From Colletotrichum lupini (taxonomy: Eukaryota; Ascomycota; Sordariomycetes; Glomerellales; Glomerellaceae), in NCBI RefSeq assembly GCF_023278565.1, contig NC_064680.1:310001-374000 (forward strand): a stretch of 64,000 bases of DNA, read 5' to 3'. Below are positions 11,292 through 22,245 of the stretch, piece after piece. The translations under genes and the position numbers were made by a program. Every line of letters begins with the position of its first letter. Position 1 is the stretch's first letter. Under the pieces are notes generated by a model that saw nothing but the letters and a program-made list of their open reading frames with translations, was not told the DNA's origin and did not search any database.

Positions 11292-12360
11292 TCAAACTTT
11301 AAGCTTGTAAGCCTCTTCCAGCAGCTCCTTCATCGACCTCAATTTGAGATCAGGAAAGTCTTGCATGATGGAGGTCTCAACCCTCAAGTCAGATACACCA
11401 CGTTCGAACATGAGACCTAAGATGGCAATCATCGGCTGTAGCTGCTCGTCTGAGATGTAAGGGTAAGGTGATCTATTGCGAGGTAGTTTCGTCACCTTGC
11501 CAGCTTTCAACGTTCGATTGAGTCATGGGAAACCTCAAACTTGACACCCTTGACAGCTTCAATGAGCTCGACAAGCTGGTTCCACGTCAACTTGTCGCCA
11601 GTAAGATAAGTCTCCTGCTCCCACTTTGGTAGTGTCAGGGCTGTGGCGACGAACTTGGCTAGGTCCGATGTGAAAGTCATGGCCACTGGCACGTCTCCAG
11701 AACCCGGGATGCCTGCCTTGCTGTTGACGACGTCCACGACCATAGCCATGCTCCTGATATGACTTTCCAAGGGCGGACATACATAGTATCCAGGGCACTA
11801 AGCCGAAAACTCCAAGTTGGTCTTTTCAAGTGCGTCAATGATGAGAATCTTGAGTTTAATGATTGGCATCCCCTCCGCGTATCTATGAGAGAAAGAGTAT
11901 CTTAGTCTTGCTGTCCACAAAGAGTCCGGGGAATTGATGCTTAATTACTCTCTGCTGGATTTGGCGGCCCAGATGCTTGGAACATATCGCTTGGTGGCCG
12001 CGGACTGGTCGACAGCAGCAATCAAGTTCAAATCTGGCTGCACAGACGCCATGTTGCTAAGGGTGGACACGACCGTATGCACATTGCTCTCTTCCAAGAC
12101 CTTAGCAATATTGACGGCATTGCTATAGTCGACCGGCAGAATACGAGCCCCGATCTTCTTCTCCCTGTCTTCATCCGCCTAGAGTTTTGTTTACCTTAGT
12201 GGGCGAGTCGAACCTGCGGCGTTTTGGATCGTGGGAATTATACACACATTACCTTTCTGCTCAAGATGACGACTTAGAACTTCCCGTCTGCTGGAATATC
12301 CTTAACAATGGCACGATCGAGATCGCCGGTGCCTCCAGCTACTGCGATGATGGATGCCAC
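11292..12360 (-). pseudogene. NmrA-like / isoflavone-reductase-like NAD(P)-binding protein, broken
   Basis: The minus strand reads as an NmrA-family atypical SDR in three exons (12360-12253, 12178-11949, 11882-11292) with intact 74- and 66-bp introns. The frame begins IIAVAGGTGDL, a Rossmann loop, and continues through VHTVVSTLSNM, KRYVPSIWA, IIDALEKTNLEF, GIPGSGDVPVAMTF and LTGDKLTWNQLVELIE, all typical of the family. It is broken four ways: the start codon is GTG (12358-12360), TAA interrupts at 12274-12276, TAG at 11798-11800, and a one-base shift at about 11510 separates SHDSIER from LKAGKVTKLP. Both stops could come from C-to-T or G-to-A changes; the start loss and frameshift could not. 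The gene ends 243 bp from a RIP-mutated retroelement. Intact splice sites suggest recent decay. Confidence 0.8.
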
Positions 12361-12602
12361 AGCTTAGACTGACGATTGCTCGTACGATGCTGGTTGCGGG
12401 GGTTCCGAAAATTGATATGTCAGTGATAAGATAGCGATTTGGTCGGCTTTTGATGGCATAGAAAGTCGTTGAGTAACGTTATGATATGCTTCGATTCTTT
12501 ATTGACGGATAGTCTATATGCCGTCTCGTTATCTTGCTTCGTCACCGGTAAGGGGTTTCACCCATCCTGTTCCGCGAGTCCGCAAGTCCGCGTCAAGGCA
12601 TG

Positions 12603-12804
12603 TGTCGGATTAGAAGTCCAATTCGACCGCGGCATACAGCCGACTGCGCAGGGGCCAATTAGGGGCCCTATTTACGATTATCGTAGCTAGCCCAACCTAT
12701 AGTTAGAACCTCCTTTTTATACCTACGCAAATATTTAAATAGTTTAATTAATCTCTTCGTTAACTACGGTTCGAACTAACTACCCTATAATAGGGATACT
12801 AATA
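12603..12804 (+). repeat. 5' LTR of the copia element
   Basis: It begins TGTCGGATTAGAAG and ends GGGATACTAATA, and aligns without gaps over 202 bp to the copy at 19767-19968. The first ~85 bases keep CA and TG dinucleotides and look unmutated. The second half carries C-to-T changes relative to the 3' copy. Confidence 0.93.
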
Positions 12805-15800
12805 TTAATTAGTAGTTAAATTCTACTATCGTAGATCGGTAAGGTATCTCGCTATGTAGAAGAAACGACCTCCTAATACCGCACGGGATAGGAGATTCGT
12901 ACTAATTAACCTTACGGAAGTAAACGAAAAAGGAGGCAATTCTCGAATGCCGCACGGAATTGAGTAATCGTAGCCCTTTACTACTTACGAGAGGTCGACG
13001 TTTACTATATTAAACTACGTTAATTAACGGAACCGCTTAAGTAACTAGTTTTTTTGCCGTCGCCCCGAGTAGCTTTTTTACTAAACGACTTTTCCGCAGC
13101 CGGCCCGTAATTAAAAATTAACTAGTTAAATTAGTAAAAAGAAATACCTACGCAACGACTACTTACCTAATTAATTAGCGTAATAAACGAGCTTAATAAT
13201 ACGGTATAAAAGAGCACTACGTAATCGAAAAAAGGGATCTCTAAACGTAGATATTCTTACTTAGTAGCGAAGGTAACCCTATGGGAGTTATTAAGCTAAG
13301 AGATTTATAGTATATAGAAAAGTCTATTACTACGAGGATCTTACGGGTACGACCTTAAGCCCGCGATCTAAACGACCTCCTCGTAGCTCCCTTAACTACC
13401 CCCCGGGTGTTATTTAGGAATATAGTATAGGGGACGGTTTAATAAGGGAGGAGGGGATTTAGAGGTCCTAATAGTATCGAGTTAAGAGTATTACGGATCT
13501 CGGAGATTAACTTAGGAAGAAGGTAGCTACCCTAAAGTAGTCCTGCGACCTCCTACTAGAGTTACTATTAGCTTAAAAAAAGGCTAAAAAGACGAGGATC
13601 TGAGGGGAAAAGAAAAGAATCCTTTAGAGGGCCGCTAAAGGGCTTCTTTTTATACTAGCTCCTAGCGCGAGATTACTAATTTCGAGAAATTAACTAAGTA
13701 ATAAAAGGGATTGCTAGTAAGCGACAATTACCTAACCGTAATTAGCCCACGAAAAAGACCGCTTAGGAAACTATAAAATAGGGTACCGAGAGGCCGTAAG
13801 AGAAAGGATTTTTAAGGTATCTAACCCTAGTTAATACGAGCGCAAATTGCGGTGGGTATCTTTAATAACTGCGCGACCTTACGAGAAGGAGGACTTAACC
13901 TCGCTAACCGCACCTAACTACCTATACGGCTCCTCTACGAGCCGCCCGGCGTCTACTTTTAACTATTCCTACGGAATACTACCCTAGAGGAGGTAAGTTA
14001 GGGAAGGAAGCTATTTAGAGATTATAGAGAGCACGAGGCTTAGGAAGCTAGAAATATACGGGATAGCGGAAATCGGTAACTAGTAAAGATCCCGAGACTA
14101 ATTACTACGTCTTCCTATAGTAATATAAACGTCTACCGCTACTATTATTAAAAGGAACTACTAAAACCTACCCTTTTATACTAAACGAAAAGGAGGATCC
14201 TAGTAAGTATAATAGCTAGCGATCTAAAAGGGTAGTAGTAATTATTAGAAATAGTAAAAACGAGAGTAGTAGCGAGACGGCAAGAGGAAGCGGGAATCTC
14301 TTAGACCCCGATAAATTCGTTAAGTAGCGAAAGTACGGATTTGCTACGACTAGCGCGCGGATTAGATATATCCCCGTTAAGATTAAATACGCTAGTGACT
14401 ACTAATACGGGCATAAGCTAGAGCACGACCCTTAGTAAGTTAGGGTAAAAAAGAAGAGAAAGAAACCCGATCCTAGACAGAATCCTAATCCCTTATAAGT
14501 GGGTAAATATTAACCCGGATTATTAAGGAACGTAGATATATAGAATCGCAAATTAACCTAACGGCGAGTAAATTAACGCGGTATTAATCTATTTAACTAA
14601 GGTCTACGAGAAAAAGAGGCTATAGGGGTAACCCCTGTTTTACGAAATCGTAAATAACCTTAGCTATTAGCTAGACAAATGGTTCGTAAGCGTAAGCCTA
14701 AGAATTACGAAAGCGGTTAATAAATTCCTCTATAGGCGAGGGGTACTACTAGCGCAATTATAATTACGAGAACCTTACGAAATCCTAGTAGCAACGATTA
14801 TAGAGGAGGAATTCGTAATATAGACCTAGGCATAAGTTAATAGGGCGTACAATCGCTTTAACAAATTCAAAAAAAGGGTAAACGACCTAGATTTTCTTCT
14901 TATAATTACTAACGGTAATCTATCGTTATAAAAGGATATATAGAAGCAAAATATAATACTAGAAGTATAACAATCGATAATTCTACCTATTTCGATTTAT
15001 AGCTCGTTGCTATTACTAATACGAAATTTAGTACTAATCGGCTAGTAGGAAAGGAAGTAGACTACCCGAAGTTATTAATAATACGTAGCGACGCAGGGAT
15101 CGTATATAAATACTAAAAATATAGTAATAAATACGAGGCAATTTATAGATCTTAAAAAGATCTTCCTAAGAAAGAAATTATACTCTAGGGAGAAGTACGA
15201 GGTCTTATAAGAGACCCTAACGATATTCTACGACTATTATAAAAAAGTCGGGATTAGAGAACACTAGTACTATTCGGTAATTAATATCGTACTCGCAGGC
15301 AAGGCCTCTAATTATTATTATAAAGCGGTACGTAATCTCGATCGGAACGACTTTCTCGGTATTATTAACGTAATCCGAAGCCGCTTCGAGACTTACGATA
15401 GGAATTTAGAGCTCCTATCTAAGCTACGAGCGATTTCTTTCGTATTTATAGCTAGGATAATAGAGGGTAAATCGCGAGTAGAAATCCTCAAAGAGCTTAT
15501 CGATTAAATTAATAAGCTAGCGAAAACCTAGCTAAATAAGGGGACTAACGAGCGGAAAGTTAGATATCTCTATACCGTAGTCTAGCGCGTTCTAAAGGCA
15601 AAAATAACTTTATACTAAGTACCTAAAAATTACGAGACGCTCTGCTCGAGGCTAAGATTTAGCTTTAATATTAAAATAAGAATGCCGCGCTAAACCTACT
15701 TCTAAGTATACGACGGCCCTTATTAATATTATTAAGTTAACCGAATATATAATAAGAAAGGAAAAGAAGCTAGGTACGGTAATCGCTAGTAAGGAATCCT

Positions 15801-15850
15801 AAATTCGTTAAATAGGTAGAGATTTAACTCGCGAGTAGGGTAACGGAAGA
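12805..15850 (+). pseudogene. Decayed leader and gag region of the copia element
   Basis: This is RIP-mutated sequence with stops in all frames. Charged, protein-like runs appear from roughly 14,300 onward and lead into the nucleocapsid zinc knuckle. The start of gag could not be placed, and no primer-binding site could be recognised after the 5' LTR because of the mutations. Confidence 0.5.
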
Positions 15851-15855
15851 AATAG

Positions 15856-15897
15856 TATTTTATTTATAAAAAGGATAGATATTAGTTAAGTAACTAC
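15856..15897 (+). pseudogene. Gag zinc knuckle remnant
   Basis: Codons at 15856, 15865, 15880 and 15895 read Y, Y, Y, Y with spacings of 2, 4 and 4 residues. Restoring tgt/tgc and cac gives C-x2-C-x4-C-x4-H, the retroviral-type knuckle, followed by SKEER. An in-frame TAG next to the third cysteine would be a former TGG. This pattern is common in ascomycete copia gag proteins. Confidence 0.7.
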
Positions 15898-16399
15898 TCT
15901 AAGGAAGAGCGTGCTAAATCGTACGAATAATATAGAAAATCGAGGGTAATAAATAGCAAAACTAGCCCTTATCGATTTAACTAATTCCTCGTTATATATA
16001 AGGGCAGATCTGGGGGCACGGAACCTAGCAAAAGTAGCTAATTTAGCGGCCTAAAGCACCCGCACCCTATAAGAAATTCGGAAAATAAAGAAGATCTTAC
16101 CCCCTATACCGACGAATTAGATTACGACGAAGTTGACGATATTAATTACTCTTTCTTCGCCCCGTTAGCCTCGGGAGGATATACGAGGCTAAACGAATAA
16201 AAGGTAGTAGAAGCCCTTAATAAGCAGGCTTTTATTTATAGATAGTAAGGGAAGGTCCCTTAGATAACGGATACGGAGGTAGGTAAAAGGACGAATCTAA
16301 TAGCGTAGAATTCTACTTTTTTAATATTTAAAGAGAAGAGATATGGTACTAAGTAATTCTAGGGGTAGCTAGAGGGGCCCTTTTTATACTACCTAGATT

Positions 16400-16788
16400 A
16401 CTCGAATACTAAGCTTATATAGGCATTCTACGCGAGCGAAAGGTACGGCTTAGATAATTTTTATAGGATTATCCTAGATACTAAAGTATCGTAATAGTTA
16501 ATAAGAGGAAAAGGGTAATTCTAAGCGCTATAAAAAATCGCACTAGTAACGCTTAATACGTTAATAGTGGGTATTACGAGGATTAGCTTCGGCCTAGGCA
16601 AGGAAATCGTCGCCCTAGGTACGGTAAAAGTAAAGACGTACTTCGGAACGATAACTTTCTATATCCTACCCATTAATACCCCATTTCTCTTATATCTAAG
16701 AGACATAGATCGACTAAGCATTATATTTAATAATACGAGGAATAGAATCTCTAGCCGTAAGTACTTCGAAATAGTCGAACGACGATAG
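16400..16788 (+). pseudogene. Copia protease remnant
   Basis: An uninterrupted stretch at 16567-16788 reads KVKTYFGTITFYILPINTPF, then LLYLRDIDRL and IIFNNTRN. This corresponds to the end of the copia aspartic protease domain (typically TPFLL.L.DMDRL...FNN), just before the integrase. The active-site triplet expected upstream (about 16430) is obscured by mutation. Confidence 0.65.
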
Positions 16789-17420
16789 GGGCACGCGTTT
16801 ATAAGGCTTACTAACGACACGAAGTCGATTAATTACTTAACGGAAAGTGAGCTTAGATAACTATACTAGAGATTTAGCTACCCGTCGGTCGCGAGGCTAT
16901 ATAACTTCTTAAAGTAATTGGGTAATAATAATATTAAAATAGGGGCGCTAGAGTAGTTAACGAAAGTATATTACTAATGCTAAATAAATGCGCAGAGCCT
17001 ACGCAGATTTAAATTTAAATTACATAATAAGCTCAACTTTAATTAGGAGATCGTCGTTAATATCTTCTACTTAAATAGTCAACCGGTCCTATATATAATC
17101 GACGAGGCTATATTATTCTAAATAGGGCAATTCCTACGGGATTTATAAGTAAAAATAGTATAGGTAGCTCTATAAAAAAGCTAGATCGATATATACTAAG
17201 GACCGCTAGACGGTATTAAAACCGACGCTAGTATTAGTTTTAAGTTAGTAGAATTTAAAAAAAATGCGATAGCCTACGGTATATAATTAAAAGTCGTACC
17301 CGTTAAAGCGTACTATAATATTAGAAAAGTAAAAAGGGCGCACTAGTAGTTAAAAAGAGCGTTTAAAATTATTAAAAAGGAAAATCCCGATTCCGACGAC
17401 GACGAATACTTCTAAACGGT
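16789..17420 (+). pseudogene. Copia integrase remnant
   Basis: After the protease the sequence passes through stretches resembling the pre-integrase finger (about 16850-17010) and the core: a run corresponding to VLHVVDEAT near 17090-17110, and one matching the KEVPVEAHNSIGKVERYH type near 17290-17330. Stops and RIP changes interrupt it throughout. Individual catalytic residues are not all readable. Confidence 0.6.
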
Positions 17421-18149
17421 ACTTAAATACTATAACGACACTATAGGGCCTAACGGGCTTATACCGACGCTTTTAGTATTTAGAGCATATTTAAGAACGA
17501 CCTTAGCCTCGCTACCGTTACTAAACGTAAGCTAGCGAGCTTAAGTAGTTAAAAAAGTAATATAAGCACTGCGCGAGGTAAGTATAAAAAGGTAAGTTAA
17601 TAAAGTAATTACTACGCGCAATAGGCCCGATATAGGGGTTAATTTAAATATACCCCTAAATTCGGATATACGAGTATAGCGCGAAATTACTTAATAATAG
17701 GCTAGGCTATATAAATTAATTTCCATCGACGAGCGTTCTTACGTAGTTACGAGAGATCGTAACTAGCTACTCGAGGTATTAATTACGGTAGTTAAACTAT
17801 ATTATATAGATCCTATCGAGGTAATTTCTAGCCTATAAGAAGAAGAAGAGCTAGGGGAAGCTATATAACCCGTAGCAAAGGCATAGGAAATTATCCTCGA
17901 CGAAATCGTTATAGTAGTACTAATAGACGACGAGGAAGAGGAAATTGCTAAAAGGGCACTAATATTACTAGCAAGACGTCGCGGGAGACTATAATGGTAA
18001 GCACTAACGCGGTAATTTATTACTAGCGACGAAGTAATTAATACCTTTTATACGGTAAAAGAGAAAGCCGATTTCGAGCTAATAGTTAAACTACGTAAAG
18101 AAGGCGTAATTATAACTACTAAAAAGCCGTATAAGGGATTAGATCTTAT

Positions 18150-19640
18150 CGAAGTAGATACTCTGCGCGATCGAGGGGTCTATCGATTTATCCTCTACGA
18201 TTTAGAAAAGTATACAAACCTCTGCATATTTAAATCGCGAATAGTTCGTGAAATTAAAGGAAAAGGAATACCCTAACCGTACGAGAAGTCTAAATACGTA
18301 ATTTAGGGGTACGGCGACGTTAAAAAGGCGACGCTACTTATATAATCGCCTACTATATAGCGCTATAGCTAACGATTAATAATAGTATTAATAGCATCGC
18401 TACGGAAGAAGGGATACGAGATTTAGAGCCGTAATATTACCTAGGCCTATACCTAATCGGCCACAGGGCTCATAAGGAAAATCCTAGCCTATTTACCGAA
18501 AGAAATAGCTAATAAGTACTTAGAAAGCACGATTATTAAAGTACTAAAGCTACTATATAGGCTCGTAGAATCGGGTACTTATTAGTAGGCTACTTACTAC
18601 GATTTCTATATTAATTAACTATTAATAGTTACCTCTACGTACGACCCGTGCTTACTAGTCGTAGAGTACGAAAGCGACTAATTTAGGATCGTTAGAATAT
18701 AGACCGACGATATATTGGGCCTATCCGATATTAATTTTATAAAGAAGGAGGATGAGGAGCTCTAGAAAGCGGGCTTCGTAACAAAGCTAAAAGAGGTCCT
18801 TATAATAAACACCCCCCTAGTATTTAACGGCGGGATTTTTATAATTAAAAGGGAAACTGTCGTCTTTTAATAAAAGGGGCAGGGCGAGAAGATTAACCTC
18901 GTTAATCCGAACATAATTAATATTAAAAAGCGGTATAAAGCTAAGCTTGCGCGAGGGGTATATATTACGAGTATTTATTAGCTTAAGGCGACTTTTAATT
19001 GCGCTAGGGCAGCGCAGGCTATAGATCTAACCGAACGAGACGTCGAGGTACTTAATAAGCAGCTTAAGTAGTAGTAAACGAATCTCGATCGAGGTCTCGT
19101 CTACTACCTAATCGACCTTGCGACTAATAAGCTCTATGTCTTTATCGATAGGTTATTTATAAATAATAACGACCTTACTTCGTAATTAGGGTATATTATT
19201 ATCCTAGCTAACGAGAGTATAAGCGAGAGCGAATTTACTATATATAGTAATATAATCCACTACTCATTAACTAAAAATAAATAAGTAACGAGGAGTATAT
19301 TAGCGTCGGAGGTTTATAATATAATTAACGGCATTAACCTCTCCTACGCAATTTTAACGACGCTAAAGAAGATTACTAATCGAATTAGCCTTTTACCTAT
19401 TCTAACGGTTATTTATACTAATTCCTACTCGCTATATAAATACCTCGTTAAATTAGGAACGACGAAGGAAAAGAGGCTTATAATTAATATTATAGCCCTT
19501 AGGTAATCGTATAAAAGGCGCGAGATATTTAAAATCCGTTAGATTAATAGTAAAGATAACCTCGTAGACGCTTTTACGAAAGTAGTACTAAATAAGGGAT
19601 TAGAATAATTCGTAAGTAGTAGAAAAGTCACCGTACGAAT
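18150..19640 (+). pseudogene. Copia reverse transcriptase/RNase H remnant
   Basis: The plus strand reads TDDILGLSD (the DD pair at 18706-18711 fits the polymerase active site), then AGFVTKLKE, NTPLVFNGG, ARGVYITSIYQL, VFIDRLFINNNDL, VTRSILASEVY, YTNSYSLYKYLVKLGTTKEK, RRLI-like and LVDAFTK. These are the familiar successive blocks of copia reverse transcriptase and RNase H (for example TDS.SLYD.LVKLGTT.EKR and NPADA.TK). Only RIP-type differences and stops separate it from a normal frame in the parts I checked. Confidence 0.8.
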
Positions 19641-19766
19641 AGAGGGATAGGTTATATAAAAAGAGTAGAGAAAAGGGGGAAAAGGAGATAACTTAGTAAA
19701 CGGGCCCGAGGTCGAATTATACCTCTAACCGTAATAGTTAAATCGATAAAAAAAAGAGAAAGTTAA

Positions 19767-19968
19767 TATCGAATTAGAAGTCTAATTCGACCGTAGCATA
19801 TAGCTAACTACGCAGGGGCTAATTAGGGGCCCTATTTACGATTATCGTAGTTAGCCTAACTTACGGTTAGAACCTCCTTTTTATACCTACGTAGATATTC
19901 AAATAGTTCAATTGATCTCTTCGTCAACTACGGTTCGAACTAACTACCTTGTAATAGGGATACTAATA
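19767..19968 (+). repeat. 3' LTR of the copia element
   Basis: It is the same length as the 5' LTR (202 bp), and the first bases TATCGAATTAG are the RIP form of TGTCGGATTAG. An A/G-rich tract (aaaaaaagagaaag at about 19749-19762) just upstream is a plausible polypurine tract. Here the first half is mutated and the last ~80 bases are nearly clean, the reverse of the 5' copy. Confidence 0.93.
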
Positions 19969-21600
19969 GCATGGGCCTAGAGAGAAAGTTGAGGATGGAA
20001 TTTGAGCTTTCTATATCATATAAAGAGATTATTGTCTCCAAACTTATATGGACGTATAGGGAGTCTTAGTGAAAATAGTTTCGACACTTGAACTAGAAGT
20101 CGTCAGCAACAAGTCCTAGTCCTCCAAACCATGCCCGTAGGAGTGACATTGAGCCGTTGATAGTGTGTAAACAAGCTACGGGGTACAGCTTGAATTTCTA
20201 GATGATCATGCTAGAGGCTCACCAAGACTCTTATTGAAGGACTCCGCATCTCGTTTTGTGAAGTCCTCTACAAATGACCAGGTACTTAAGCAGCCTGGTG
20301 CCCTTTTGGCATCAACATCCCATGTGTATCACGGGATTGTGTGAATACTTCCAATGGCGAACGAGGGCATCTGGGAACATTAAGACGAATACACAGAATT
20401 CTTCATGACCATCAATGGTTATCTCTCCGTCTCTCACTATACTCAGGTTAGATTTCTCCAAAGCCCTCTCCTACTCGCAATTGATCGCTAGTATCCGCGA
20501 GCTCTCGTCACTAGTAATGACCATCTAGCCGTCATTTTTACAAGTCTAAGAAGCCATCTCGGATCTCTGGGAGCTATAAGAGCTAGCCTCTAAGCCCTAA
20601 GTCAGCTCTAAGCTTCCAGGATTGGCTGTTTATTTGGAAGAAGGAGTTGATAGAGCCCGAAGACGGCACTCCCGGGAAGGGGAAGTTGAGCATATTTGTC
20701 TGACGTTAAGGTCGCCCCGTTAGGACTATACCGAACTCGCTTACAGCTCTATTACCAACGAGATTCCATCTCGACTAGACCTCTCTACCTATAATGACAT
20801 GAATCGTAAGTCGAAGCGGATGCGGACGTGCCCGAAATTTGGATCTGCGCCTTTAGACGGAAGATGCCGATGGCTAGAATAGGGCTGTTCCAAGTCCCGA
20901 GCTAACATGGCGCGGTCTTCCTTGTCACCTTTCGATCAGTTGATGTTAAACTATACCTCGTTAAGTTGTTCCAAAACCTTCGGGCCCTACCAGTAGAAGT
21001 AAAATAGCCTATTTCAAATTCAAATTCACATTTCACATTAGAAGAAGATGGTGTCTTCGCTGTCTATTTTCCTGTTCAGAAATATATGAAACTTGAAATC
21101 TCCACGTTCCGCCTATGCGCTCCGAGCATTCCAGCAAAAAGCGTTGTACGATTCGTGCGCTAACCCACAGCTACACAACTACTACTATTTTAGGCTTGCC
21201 AATAGACATGAAATCACTTTGTCATCTCGGCGCGGGATTGTGGGAGAGTCCACCCGAAGGGCTGAAGGGGGTAAGCAATTTTGCACACATCAACAATCAC
21301 CTGCGTTGACATATCAGCACCACATGCAACCTCGATCGGGCCTAAATGACGAATCATGTATCTTCGGTTCCTGAAAAGCAATCTATTTATTGTCCTCTAC
21401 AACAAAGCTTCGCACTACATTGATATCCATGTTGTATCGTAGCTCCTAGTGAGCCCAACTCCGCTGGCTGAGAACTGCGGGGATCGTGGGCTAGCACAGC
21501 CCTGCCGCGCTCTTCGCGGGCTGTGTTCCGGGTCTGCGTGTCGGTGTTCTATTCGGAGATATTTTCAAAAGTCATCGTCCCCGTAGATGCGCAATTTTAA
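19969..21600. other. Intergenic: flank of the copia element
   Basis: Normal composition resumes directly after the target duplication. No intact gene is seen. A 29-codon coding-like island (20614-20703, + strand, DWLFIWKKELIEPEDGTPGK part) ends in TGA and may be a gene relic. An open frame at 21093-21374 has no recognisable features. Confidence 0.4.
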
Positions 21601-21745
21601 AGCACGAGTAAATTTGGCGATGGGGACAACGGCACGACGTGGGATGAGAGAAAAAAGGCACAGGAAGGGAGAAAGCACGGGCAAATTTGGCGATGGGGAC
21701 AACGGCACGACGTGGGATGAGAGGAAAAAGGCACAGGAAGGGAGA
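21601..21745 (+). repeat. Two tandem copies of a 73-bp direct repeat
   Basis: Copy 1 (21601-21673) and copy 2 (21674 to about 21745) share AGCACG, AAATTTGGCGATGGGG, GGCACGACGTGGGATGAGAG and GGCACAGGAAGGGAGAA. The few differences are transitions (gta/gca, aga/agg), with copy 1 holding the T and A states. The repeat ends about 155 bp upstream of the secreted protein start codon, in its promoter. Confidence 0.9.
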
Positions 21746-21900
21746 ACACATGAGGTTGACGTTTCTGATAAGAAGACGAAGGACGATTCTCTCCCTCCAA
21801 CTCATATTACTTTATCAACTCGAACAAATCTGTCAACAGCTACATATTCGCTATCAACCCACACTCTTTAAAACCTAAACACTCTTTTACAACATTCAAA

Positions 21901-22245
21901 ATGAAGTCGGCTGTCATCTTCTCGGCCGTCGCCCTCTTCGGCGCCGTATTCGCCGCTCCCCTCGAAACCTCTCCCAACGAGGCTTCCCAGCTCTTCGCTC
22001 GCGTAAGTTACACACGGTCTCAAGGTTCAGATCGTCCAGATTTACTGACAAGTCTGCTATAACAGAAGCTCTGTGTGGCTGAGGAGGGCATTGCCTGCTA
22101 CTACGACAGCAACCGGTGCTACTGGCACGAATGCTCCCACTGCAGCTGCGACGGCGTCAACAACGGCGCCAAGCTGATCCGCCGCGACTGCACCGACGCG
22201 AAGGACGCCGCCCACTGCATCTATGTCTCCAACCTCAAGGCTTAA
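21901..22245 (+). CDS. Small secreted cysteine-rich protein, effector candidate
   Basis: Exon 1 is 21901-22002 and exon 2 is 22066-22245, with a 63-bp intron (gtaagt..aacag, branch-like tactgac) joined in phase 0; 93 residues. Residues 1-18 form a clear signal peptide (basic MKSA, hydrophobic core, AVFA then AP). A short propeptide runs to FARK, and a basic pair at 34-35 could be a processing site. The mature part has eight cysteines at 37, 45, 52, 57, 60, 62, 76 and 85 (spacing x7, x6, x4, x2, x1, x13, x8), an even number fitting disulfide pairing. The start context TTCAAAATGAAG is typical of fungal genes. I do not recognise the cysteine pattern as a known family. Size, secretion, cysteine content and location beside silenced transposon DNA are typical of host-interaction effectors, but a defence or self-signalling peptide is also possible. 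Confidence 0.82.

Larger units (their letters stand above)
12603..19968 (+). mobile_element. Full-length RIP-degraded Ty1/copia retrotransposon
   Basis: The element spans 7,366 bp, is bounded by two 202-bp LTRs and is flanked on both sides by GCATG (12598-12602 and 19969-19973), a 5-bp target site duplication. Inside, plus-strand remnants appear in copia order: gag zinc knuckle (about 15856), protease (about 16400-16790), integrase (about 16790-17420), reverse transcriptase (about 18150-18900) and RNase H (to about 19640). Integrase before reverse transcriptase separates copia from gypsy. RIP-type transitions and stop codons occur throughout. The element inserted upstream of the NmrA-like pseudogene. 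Confidence 0.92.

Noticed and set aside
12190..12235. tRNA T-arm-like GGTTCGACTC on the minus strand
   Set aside because: The flanking stem does not pair, no acceptor or anticodon arm follows, and it lies inside an intron of the NmrA-like pseudogene.
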